Notes under the pieces: generated by a model | The model's input: only the letters and a program-made list of their open reading frames with translations | The model's database searches: none | Told to the model about the DNA's origin: nothing | Position numbers and translations under genes: made by a program | Shown: positions 56,082 through 64,000 of the stretch, in pieces | Numbering within the stretch: position 1 is the stretch's first letter | Layout of the letters: each line of letters begins with the position of its first letter | NCBI GenBank assembly: GCA_026002935.1 | Contig: BPGH01000002.1 | Location: 62,001 to 126,000, forward strand | DNA length: 64,000 bases | Source: Acidimicrobiia bacterium | GTDB lineage: Bacteria > Actinomycetota > Acidimicrobiia > IMCC26256 > PALSA-610 | Direction: 5' to 3'

Positions 56082-58610
56082 GTGCCGGACGGTGCCCCGC
56101 ACGCACGCGACGCCGAGGACGCCGAGGAGCTGCCGGGGCGGGCCGAGGTGCTCGACCGGGTCGAGCGCGCGCTGGCCGGCACCGGCACCGGCGCGTTCGT
56201 CGCCGGGCCGCCCGGTTCCGGGGTGACCGCGTGCCTGCGCACGGTCGCGACCCGGCTCGCCGCTGCGGGCCACGACGTGCGGCTCGCGGTGGGCGCGCTC
56301 GACCCGCGCGATCTCGACGGCCCGGTCGTCGTCGTCGACGACGCCGACGGTCTCGGCGGCCCGGACGCCGACGCGCTCCGCCGCTGGGCGCTGACGAGCG
56401 GGCACCGTCTGGTCGCCGGCACCACGCGGCCCGAGCGCTGCCACCCCACGCTGCGGTGGCTGTGGACCTCCGGCGTGCTCGTGCGGGTCGACCTCTCCCC
56501 GCTCGGACGCGACGCCGTCACCACGCTGGTCGAGCGCGCCGCCGGCACGCCGCCCGACGGCGCGACGGTCGAGGCGTTCCTCGCCGCGTCGGCGGGGCTG
56601 CCGGCGTTGCTCGTCCTCGCCCTCGACGCGGCGATCGCCGCCGGCGTGCTCACGGAGCGCACGGGGTGCGCCCGGCTGTCGGCGTCGCCACCGCTCACCC
56701 CGGCACTCACCGCCCGGGTCGGTTCGTTGCTCGGCGCGCTCGACCCGGAGGCGGCGGGCGCGCTCGACCTGGTGTGCACCGCCGGGCGGATCCGCACCCC
56801 GCACCACCTCCTGCCGGACGCCGCGCTGCGCCGGCTCGCGGCGCACGCGCTCGTGCGCCTCGAACCGGACGGCGACGCGCGCGTCGCGCGGCCGGCGGCG
56901 GGGCTGGTGACCCGCGCCGTGCTCGACGCGCTCGGCCCGGCCGGCCAGGCGGCGCTCGCCACGCGGCTCCTCGGGACCTGCGGCGACCCCGAGCCGGTGC
57001 GGACGCGATGGCGGGTGCGGGCCGGGCTCGGGTGCGACGCGCGGGAGCTGCTCGCCGCGGCGTGGGCGTGCCGGGCGGCGGGCGAGACCGACGACGCGGA
57101 GGCGCTCGCCCGCCGGGCCCACGACCAGGGCGACGCGGCGGCCGGCATCCTGGTCGCGGAGCTCCTCGCGACCCGCGGCGACCGGCGCGACGCGGCCCGG
57201 ACCCTCGAGTCGGTCCTCGCGCGCCCCGACACCGAACCGCTCGCGCGCGCGACCGCGACCTTCGAGCTCGCGACCCTGAGATTGTGGAACCTCGCCGACG
57301 CCGACGGCGCGCTGACCCTCCTGCGCGAGGCGGCACCGCAGCTCACCCCCGCGATCGGCGCGGAGCCGCTCGTCGGCGCGCAGGCGTCGATCCTCGTGTA
57401 CGCGGGCCGCGGCGCCGAGGCGCTGGCGCTCGTCGAGGGGCACGTGCGCGCCCACGGCCCGACCGCCGAGCCGCTCGTCGACCACGTGCTCGCGGTCGCC
57501 CGCACCCTGCACGGCGCGTGCGAGACGGCCTGTGCCGACGCCCGGCGCGGGCTCGCGCGCTGCCTCGAGCACCCGGGCGTGCCGATCCCCGACCCCGAGA
57601 TCCACGTCGTCGGCGCGGCCTTCGCCCTCGGCGAGGCGGGGCGCCTCGGCGAGGCCGAGACCCTGGTCCGCGAGTGGTACGAACGCGCGGTGGCCCGGGG
57701 CCTGCACCCCGGCTGGCTCGCGCTCGCCCGGGCACGCGTCGCGTTGCAGCGCGGCCGGCTCGACCTCGCGGCGCGCTTCGGGCGCGAGGCCGCCGCCGAG
57801 TTCACCGAGCGCGACAACCACGCGCCCCGCCGGTGGGCGGTCGCCGCCCAGCTCGTCGCCGCCGCCGGCGCCGGCGACGCGACCGCGTGCGAGGCCCTGT
57901 CGGCCGAACTCGACCGGCTCGGGACCGGCGCGGTCCGCTTCCTCGAACCCGACGTCGAGCGCGCCCGCGCGTGGGCCCTCGACGCCACCGGCTACACGCA
58001 ACGGGCGTGCGAGGCGCTCGCCGCCACCGCGCGGCGCGCCGAGGACGGCGGCTCGCCGACCCTCGCCGCCGCCGCGTGGCACGACGCGTTGCGCATGGGG
58101 TGGCCCGAGGCGGCGGCGCACCTGGTGCGGCTGCGCGACCGCGTCGACGGCGCGTGGGCGGCGCGCCGGGCCGCCCACGCCGAGGCCTTCGTGCACCGCG
58201 ACGTCGACGGCCTGCTGGCCGCGGCCGACGACTTCGCCGCGATCGGGGCCTCCCTGTGTGCCGCGGACGCCGCGGCGCAGGCGGTCGCGCTCGCCCGCCG
58301 GGGTGGGCCGGGCCGGGCGGTGCGGGCGGCGACCGCCCGGGCGCTCGAGCACCGGGCGGCGTGCGGCCCCGCGCCGTCGACGCCCGCGGTGCGGGCGCTC
58401 GGCGCCGGCGTGCTGAGCGCCCGCGAGCACGAGGTCGCGCGCCTCGCCGCGGGGGGTCGGACCAGCCGCGAGATCGCGGCCGGGCTGGGCGTTTCGGTCC
58501 GGACCGTCGACAACCTGCTCCAGCGCGCCTACACGAAGCTCGGGATCCACCGCCGTGCCGACCTCGCCGAGGCGCTCGCCCGCACCGAGCGGGCGGGACG
58601 CGACGCGTGA
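56082..58610 (+). CDS. LuxR-family regulator with N-terminal AAA-type domain, Walker A lysine absent
   Basis: An 842-residue LAL-like regulator. The N-terminal ATPase region has GPPGSGVTACLRTVATRLA in place of the usual GxxGxGKT, so the phosphate-binding Lys is Val; Walker B is VVVVDDADGLG. A long TPR-like helical middle follows (AGETDDAEALARRAHDQGDAAAGILVAELL...). The C-terminal HTH is LSAREHEVARLAAGGRTSREIAAGLGVSVRTVDNLLQRAYTKLGI, a clear LuxR DNA-binding domain. GTG start. It stands alone after tmRNA; targets unknown. Confidence 0.9.
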   Translation: MPDGAPHARDAEDAEELPGRAEVLDRVERALAGTGTGAFVAGPPGSGVTACLRTVATRLAAAGHDVRLAVGALDPRDLDGPVVVVDDADGLGGPDADALRRWALTSGHRLVAGTTRPERCHPTLRWLWTSGVLVRVDLSPLGRDAVTTLVERAAGTPPDGATVEAFLAASAGLPALLVLALDAAIAAGVLTERTGCARLSASPPLTPALTARVGSLLGALDPEAAGALDLVCTAGRIRTPHHLLPDAALRRLAAHALVRLEPDGDARVARPAAGLVTRAVLDALGPAGQAALATRLLGTCGDPEPVRTRWRVRAGLGCDARELLAAAWACRAAGETDDAEALARRAHDQGDAAAGILVAELLATRGDRRDAARTLESVLARPDTEPLARATATFELATLRLWNLADADGALTLLREAAPQLTPAIGAEPLVGAQASILVYAGRGAEALALVEGHVRAHGPTAEPLVDHVLAVARTLHGACETACADARRGLARCLEHPGVPIPDPEIHVVGAAFALGEAGRLGEAETLVREWYERAVARGLHPGWLALARARVALQRGRLDLAARFGREAAAEFTERDNHAPRRWAVAAQLVAAAGAGDATACEALSAELDRLGTGAVRFLEPDVERARAWALDATGYTQRACEALAATARRAEDGGSPTLAAAAWHDALRMGWPEAAAHLVRLRDRVDGAWAARRAAHAEAFVHRDVDGLLAAADDFAAIGASLCAADAAAQAVALARRGGPGRAVRAATARALEHRAACGPAPSTPAVRALGAGVLSAREHEVARLAAGGRTSREIAAGLGVSVRTVDNLLQRAYTKLGIHRRADLAEALARTERAGRDA

Positions 58611-58770
58611 CCGCCCGCCACCCCGGGCCGCCGGCCGACGGCGCCGTGAGCAACCCGCGTCGCGGCGTGAGCAACCGCTGCTCATGACGGCACCCGGCCG
58701 TCGTGGTTCCCTGCACCCGGTCGCCCGAGGAGCGGCGCGACCACGGCGGCACACGGGAGGGTGCGACGAC

Positions 58771-59448
58771 ATGGGTGTGGGAACGCGACACGGACGTCTC
58801 CTGGCGATGCTCGCGGGCACGGCGGCCCTCGCGGCGATCGGCTGGGCCGACCCGGCCGGGGCCGCGGAACCCGTCGTCACCGGCACCCCGGCCGTCGGCG
58901 CGACGATCACGGTGAGCAGTGACGACGCGACCTCGTGCGACGCCGGCGAAGCGGACGTCCAGCTCGGCCGCGTGACGGGGCCGGGCACGTCGGTGCCGAT
59001 CGTCAACGGCTCGACGAACCTCGTGGCCGGCCAGCCGTGGCAGGTCGACCTCACGATCCCGGCCACCGACTTCCAGGGCACCCCGCTGCAGGCGGGCGAC
59101 GAGCTCGTCGTGAGCTCCGGGGGGATCTGCAACGCCTTCGGCGACCAGTTCGGCTTCGTCCTCGACGACGTCTTCCTGACGCTCGGCAGCCCGGCCTCGC
59201 CCTCGACCACCGCGCCGCCCGGCCCGGCGCCGACGACGCCGACCACGGCGGGCGCGGCGCCCACCCCGGCACCCACCGCGGGCGCGGCGGCCACGACGGC
59301 GACGGAGGCCGCGTCGGGTACGGAGGCCACGTTGCCCCGCACCGGTGGCGCGGCGCTGCCGCTCGCGGCCACCGGCGCGCTCGCGATCGGCGGCGGCCTG
59401 GGCGCCCTCGCGTTCGCGTCGCGTCGGCCCCGGCACCGCACGCGCTGA
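58771..59448 (+). CDS. LPXTG-anchored secreted surface protein
   Basis: A 225-residue exported protein: signal peptide MGVGTRHGRLLAMLAGTAALAAIGWADPAGAA, a beta-rich mature domain (TVSSDDATSCDAGEADVQLG ... LQAGDELVVSSGGICNAFGDQFGFVLDD), a Thr/Ala/Pro linker, and the sorting signal LPRTGG with hydrophobic stretch and RRPRHR tail. Sortase would anchor it to peptidoglycan, although no sortase gene is in the window. Two Cys may form a disulfide. ATG 58771 chosen. Confidence 0.88.
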   Translation: MGVGTRHGRLLAMLAGTAALAAIGWADPAGAAEPVVTGTPAVGATITVSSDDATSCDAGEADVQLGRVTGPGTSVPIVNGSTNLVAGQPWQVDLTIPATDFQGTPLQAGDELVVSSGGICNAFGDQFGFVLDDVFLTLGSPASPSTTAPPGPAPTTPTTAGAAPTPAPTAGAAATTATEAASGTEATLPRTGGAALPLAATGALAIGGGLGALAFASRRPRHRTR

Positions 59449-59876
59449 GCGCAGGGCGACGCGCCCCGCGCCCCCCTGCGGCGCGCGTCGCCCCGTGCGG
59501 CACGACGATGACGCCCGACGAGCGGCAGGCCGGCACGCCGGTCGCGACGGCACCCGACCCCCAGTCACCGAGTGCGGCGACGACGACGGCATGCCCGACC
59601 GGCGGCGCCGGCCGAGGGACCGTCCCCGGACCGGCGCCGCCGCGCCGACCCGGGGGCGTGCCTTCACACCCGGCCCGGTCCCCGACGCCGGATGCCGAGC
59701 GCGCCCGCACGCGAGGAAACGACGTTCTCCCTACACGGTGGCGTCTGACGAGAACGGTGTTGCAAAATCGGGAGTGCGGGATGCTCGACCCGACGGCACC
59801 CGCCCCGGCGCCGGCACGCCGTGCCCTGGGAATCATCTAGATCTATCGTTGGCCAGGCATCGGCAAGGGGGGAACC
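59449..59876. other. Intergenic region upstream of ABC importer, promoter probably included
   Basis: About 430 bases without a gene. The part from 59720 is less GC-rich and has a TTGCAAAA-type element (about 59759) and TAGATCTATCG just upstream of the importer's ribosome-binding site AAGGGGGG, so a promoter is likely near 59780-59860. The exact -35/-10 pairing is not clear. Confidence 0.5.
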
Positions 59877-61220
59877 ATGGCCAGGACACGGTTGCGGGTG
59901 TTCGCCGCGGTCTGCGCGCTGGCACTCCTCGCCGCAGCGTGCGGCGACGACGGCGGCGACGACACGGGCGACGCGACGCCGGGCGACACGGCAGAAGCCG
60001 CCGACATCGACTACGAGGCGATCGGCCTGTGGGACGACGGGCCGTGCGACGAGTCGCTCGAACCGCTACGCGTCGGGCTGATGACGGTCTTCGAGTCGCC
60101 GGTGCTGTCGCTGAAGGACCAGGCGGACGCACTCGAGGCGGCAGCCGAGGCGTTCAACGCCCGCGGCGGCGCGAACGGCGCGTGCATCGAGGTGCACACC
60201 TGCGACGACGGCGCCAACGTCGACCAGGCCGTCGCGTGCGTGCGCGAGCTCGACGAGGCGGGCGTCGTCGTCACCGTCAACGACCAGGGCACCGCGGGCC
60301 AGGCCGACGTGTCCGCCGCGATGCAGGAGGCCGGGATCCCGCGCGTCGCCGGCAACGTCGTCTCCGAGGACTGGGGGGACCCCAACGCCTACCCGCTCGA
60401 CGCCTCCGGCACCGGCGTGACGTTCCTGATGCCGCAGGCACTCGTCGAGCAGGGTGTGACGGAGATCGGCCTCGTACGGGTCGACCTCGCCGCCGCCTCC
60501 GCGCTGCTCGGGCTGCTCGGCGACCTGTACGCGGACGAGGGGGTCACCTTCCCGTTCGAGGCGCCGGTTCCCGCGGGCACCACCGACTACAGCCAGTTCA
60601 TCCTCGGCGCCCAGGACGCCGGCGTCGGCGGCATCGCGCTCGTGCTCGGCGAGCAGGAAGCGGTGCAGGTGGCGCGGGCCGGCCAGCAGCTCGGCACCGA
60701 CCTCCTCGTGAGCGCGAGCCTCGGCAGCTTCTCGCACTCCTCGGTGACGGAACTCGGTGACTTCGCCGAGCAAATGGTGTTCCTGTGGTCGTTCCCGCCG
60801 GCGACCCACGAACTACCGGTGTACGAGGCGTTGCGGGCCGACCTCGCGGCCTCCGGCATCGACTCGCTCCAGCCCGCGAACCTCAAGGCGAGCCCGATGC
60901 GCTCGTGGATCGGGCTCTACGCACTGCTGCGGATGATCCGCGACGCGAACATGACCGAGTTCACCCGCGAGGGCATCACCGAGATGCTGCGCACCGCCCA
61001 GGACGTGCCGATGCTCGGCATCTTCGGCGACGAGGACTGGACGCCGAACCAGGACCACCCCGGCCTGTTCAAGCGGGCCGGGACCAACCACTGGCAGGTC
61101 TGGACCTGGGACCCCGACGCCGACAGCGTCGCAGGCGAGGGCAACTTCGTCCCCGGCGCGGCGTTCAGCTTCGACGACGTGCTGTGCGGCTCGCCGTTCG
61201 GCGCGCCCGGTCCCTGCTGA
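59877..61220 (+). CDS. ABC transporter substrate-binding lipoprotein (Leu/Ile/Val-type, Peripla_BP_6)
   Basis: A 447-residue exported binding protein. The signal peptide ends LALLAAACGDDGGDD, a lipobox (LAAAC) with the typical acidic spacer. The body fits the type I periplasmic-binding fold: PLRVGLMTVFESPVLSLKDQADALEAAAEAFNARGGANG, VVTVNDQGTAGQADVSAAMQEAGIPRV. The partner permease gene follows after a strong hairpin, so it is an importer for amino acids, amides or small aromatics. Substrate unknown. Confidence 0.92.
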   Translation: MARTRLRVFAAVCALALLAAACGDDGGDDTGDATPGDTAEAADIDYEAIGLWDDGPCDESLEPLRVGLMTVFESPVLSLKDQADALEAAAEAFNARGGANGACIEVHTCDDGANVDQAVACVRELDEAGVVVTVNDQGTAGQADVSAAMQEAGIPRVAGNVVSEDWGDPNAYPLDASGTGVTFLMPQALVEQGVTEIGLVRVDLAAASALLGLLGDLYADEGVTFPFEAPVPAGTTDYSQFILGAQDAGVGGIALVLGEQEAVQVARAGQQLGTDLLVSASLGSFSHSSVTELGDFAEQMVFLWSFPPATHELPVYEALRADLAASGIDSLQPANLKASPMRSWIGLYALLRMIRDANMTEFTREGITEMLRTAQDVPMLGIFGDEDWTPNQDHPGLFKRAGTNHWQVWTWDPDADSVAGEGNFVPGAAFSFDDVLCGSPFGAPGPC

Positions 61221-61232
61221 TCCGTTGAGCGG

Positions 61233-61262
61233 GAGCGTGGGGGCCCTCGGGCCCCCACGCTC
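61233..61262 (+). terminator. Strong hairpin between binding-protein and permease genes
   Basis: GAGCGTGGGGGCC-CTCG-GGCCCCCACGCTC, a perfect 13-bp stem with a CTCG tetraloop, 13 bases after the binding-protein stop. No T run follows. It probably partially terminates or stabilises the 3' end so that the binding protein is made in excess over the permease. Confidence 0.8.
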
Positions 61263-61292
61263 GCACCCGGTGCGCGAGGAGGGCCGGCGACA

Positions 61293-64000
61293 GTGCAGTC
61301 GTTCCTGCAGTTCCTGATCATCGGGCTGGGCGCCGGGGCCACCTACGCCCTCTTCGCACAGGGCGCGGTGCTCGTGTACCGCGGTTCGGGACTGGTGAAC
61401 TTCGCGCAGGGGGCGATCGGGACGCTCGCCGCCTACGTCGCGTTCGTCGACCTCGTCGACGAACGCGGATGGGGGCCCTTCCCGGCCCTGGGCGCCTCGG
61501 TGGTCGTCGCCGCCGCGGTGTCGCTCCTGTTCCAGGCGTCGGTCCTTCGCGTCCTGCGGGGCGCGGCGCCGATCGTGCGCGTCATCGCGACGATCGCGCT
61601 CGTGGGGCTGCTGCAGGCCGTCGTCGCGAAGCGCTACGGCGTCGCGAACCGTCCGGTCGACACGTACCTGCCCGATGACGTGTTCCGATGGGGCGACGTG
61701 ACCGTTCAGGAGGAGCGCCTCTACCTCGTCGGCATCACCGTCGCGGTCACGGCCGCGCTGTGGGCCTGGACGCGCTACACCCGCATCGGCATGGCGATCA
61801 ACGCGAGCGCGCAGAACGAGCGCGCCGTCCAGACGCTCGGCTGGTCCCCCGACCGGCTCGCCGCGATCACCTGGGGCCTCGGCGGCGCGATCGCCGGGCT
61901 CGCCGCGGGCCTCGCCGCCCCGCTCACCGGGTTGTCGGCGACGACCTTCACCGTCGTCGTGACGGTCGCCGGCCTCGGCGCCGCGCTCCTCGGCGGTTTC
62001 CACTCGTTCCCCCTCACGTTGCTCGGCGGGCTGATCATCGGCGTGGGCGAGTCGATGGCGACGCTCTACGGCGGCGACGTGCAGGACCTCCTCAACCAGG
62101 ACCTCATCACCGGGCTCAACCGGCTCCCCGCGTTCCTCGTCATCTTCTTCGTGGTCGTGATCCGCGGGCACGGACTGCCGCTGCGCTCGCACGTCGCGGA
62201 GCGGTTGCCCCGCCTCGGCACCGGCGCGATCAGCGTCCGGGGCCTGCTCCTCGCGAGCGCGCTCGCGTTCGCGCTCCTCTTCGGCGTCATGGACGATGAC
62301 TGGGCCCAGGCGACCTACATCTCGATCGCGACCGGGATCATGGTGCTGTCGATCGTGGTGCTCACCGGCTACGCGGGGCAGATCTCGCTCGCGCAGTGGG
62401 CACTCGCGGGGATCGGCGCGCTCATCGCCGGGCGCTTCGTGCGGGCCGGGGTCCCCACGGAGCTGGCGATCCTGCTCGGCGTCGTGCTCACGATCCCCGT
62501 CGGGCTCGTGTTCGCGATCCCGGCGTTGCGCACCCGCGGGGTCAACCTCGCGGTCGTGAGCCTCGGCCTCGGGTTCCTCGTGTCGGAGGTCGTGTTCGCG
62601 AACCCCTCGTACCTCGGCAACCGCATCGACGGCGGGACGCGCATCGGCCGTATCGAACTGTTCGGCCTCGAGGTCGACGCCTTCAACCACCCACACGCCT
62701 GGGCGGCGGTGAACCTGATCTGCTTCGTCGTGCTCGGGATCGCCGTCGCGAACCTGAGGCGTTCGCGGACCGGCCGGCGGCTCGTCGCGGTGCGCACCAA
62801 CGAGCGGGCGGCCGCATCGCTCGGCATCTCGGTGTTCGGCGTGAAGCTCTACGCCTTCTCCGTGTCCGCCGCGCTCGCCGCCGTCGCCGGCATCCTCGTC
62901 GCGTTCCGGGGCCAGGTCGTCACCTACACCGAGTTCAACGTGTTCGCGTCGATCAACACGTTGGGCAACGCGGTGATCGGCGGCCTCGGGTACGCGCTCG
63001 GCGCGGTCTTCGCGGCGCCGAACGCGATCGGCGGCTGGGGTACGCGCGTCATCGAGGACTGGATCGGCCTCGGCGCACAGTGGGACGTCATCATCGGCGC
63101 GCTCGTCGTCTTCCTGATCCTGATCGCGCACCAGAACGGCGTCGCCGACGTCGTCGTGCACGGCCGGCGGCTGTGGGAGCGGCTGCGGCTGGTGCCGCGA
63201 CCGCGCCCGCACCCCCCGCTCCCGGAGGCCGACACGCGGCCGGTCGCCCCGGCGACCCTCTCGGTCTCCGGCCTGACCGTGCGCTTCGGCGCCGTCGTCG
63301 CGGTCGACGGCGTGACCTTCGACGTGCGCCCCGGCGAGGTCGTCGGCCTGATCGGGCCGAACGGTGCCGGCAAGACGACCGTCATCGACGCGGTCACCGG
63401 GTTCGTCCCCGCCGCGGCAGGCACCATCCTCCTCGACGACCGCCCGCTCGACCGCCTGAACGCCACCCAGCGGGCCCGGCTCGGGCTGCGCCGGTCGTTC
63501 CAGTCGCTCGAGCTGTTCGACGACGTCAGCGTCGAGGAGAACATCCGCGCCGGCAGCGACCTGCGTGCCTCCCGCCGCTCCTGGATCACCGACCTGGTGT
63601 GGCCCGGGCGCCACGACCTCACCCCCACGGCCGTCGCCGCGGTGCGGCGTTCGAGCTCGAGGACGACCTCGACACCCTCTGCGAGGAGCTGCCCTACGGT
63701 CGCCGGCGCCTCGTCGGCATCGCCCGCACCGTCGCGTCCGGCCCGTCGGTCGTGCTGCTCGACGAACCCGCCGCGGGCCTCGACGAGCGCGAGAGCGCCG
63801 AGCTCGCCCGCCTCATCCGCGGGCTCGCGGACGACCGCGGCATGGCCGTGCTGCTCGTCGAGCACGACGTCGGCCTCGTGATGTCGACCTGCGACCGGGT
63901 CGTCGTCCTCGACTTCGGGCAGGTGATCGCACAGGGCACCCCCGAGGAGATCCGCACCGACCAGGCCGTGCGCGACGCCTATCTCGGCCACGCCGAGCAG
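61293..64000 (+). CDS. Fused LivH-LivM-LivG ABC importer (two permease domains plus ATPase), frameshifted and cut by window edge
   Basis: One reading frame holds a LivH-like permease (residues 1-300, GSGLVNFAQGAIGTLAAYVAF; LGGFHSFPLTLLGGLIIGVGES), a LivM-like permease (about 300-630, LTGYAGQISLAQWALAGIGAL; GNAVIGGLGYALGAVF) and an ATPase beginning LSVSGLTVRFGAVVAVDGVTF with Walker A LIGPNGAGKTT. A one-base shift near 63643 moves the rest to another frame, where LPYGRRRLVGIARTVASGPSVVLLDEPAAGLDE (signature and Walker B) and VEHDVGLVMSTCDRVVVLDFG continue to the right edge. GTG 61293 start. Imports the ligand of the preceding binding protein. Confidence 0.9.

Noticed and set aside
60813-63614. 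933-aa minus-strand ORF opposite the importer
   Set aside because: Composition of charged random residues; antisense shadow of the Liv genes.

Overview
The window is a stretch of very GC-rich chromosome from an actinobacterium, most likely one of the deep-branching environmental lineages (Acidimicrobiia-like; this placement is inference). The basis is the codon bias, the mycobacterial-style Mec/CysO/CysM-MurI-Rv1339-RphA-RdgB gene order, GTGA/ATGA gene overlaps almost everywhere, and the large number of amidohydrolases, thiolases, P450 and epoxide/haloalkane hydrolases typical of soil or aquatic degraders.

Layout. 1-6 kb: a TetR-controlled sulfatase (cut by the left edge), divergent from haloalkane dehalogenase, NUDIX, amidohydrolase and cytochrome P450 genes. 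6-13 kb: secreted proteins (duplicated beta domain; CAP domain), O-methyltransferase, amidohydrolase, an EEP-family phosphodiesterase/nuclease, nucleoside hydrolase, a TIGR01777 epimerase, and tRNA-Arg, tRNA-His and tRNA-Lys. 13.1-16.9 kb: a small genomic island in the 3' end of tRNA-Lys, bounded by a 36-bp perfect direct repeat. It carries a class II, serine-type tRNA with a GAA (Phe) anticodon, an HNH endonuclease, a two-gene module of unknown function, and a decayed IS3-family element; it has no integrase. 16.9-27.4 kb: two D-aminoacylase-type deacylases, an amidohydrolase, a tyrosine recombinase, epoxide hydrolase, SDR, thiolase plus DUF35-like protein, tRNA-Leu and YccF.

27.6-45.6 kb: many genes here read through only if small indels are allowed (GDT1-family protein, DsbA-like, M20 peptidase, GGDEF-EAL regulator, EamA, META lipoprotein, two HSL esterases, rdgB, rph, murI, sua5, cysO, an ECF sigma factor, a CoxL-like dehydrogenase). 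Because essential genes are affected and only one stop codon is seen in the broken genes of the whole window (in the IS), I regard most of these as assembly/sequencing indels. The region holds the CysO/CysM cysteine-biosynthesis and housekeeping operon, with Mec split from it by an inserted sigma/anti-sigma-like pair.

47-64 kb: nitronate monooxygenase, SnoaL-like and BKACE genes; a GH29 alpha-L-fucosidase fused to a beta-helix domain, coupled to a TetR gene; smpB, thioredoxin, NDH-2 and tmRNA; a large LuxR-type regulator lacking the Walker A lysine; an LPXTG surface protein; and a branched-chain-amino-acid-type ABC importer whose two permeases and ATPase are one polypeptide, running off the right edge.

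No CRISPR array, prophage structural genes or complete biosynthetic gene cluster was seen. The least explained part is the tRNA-Lys island.
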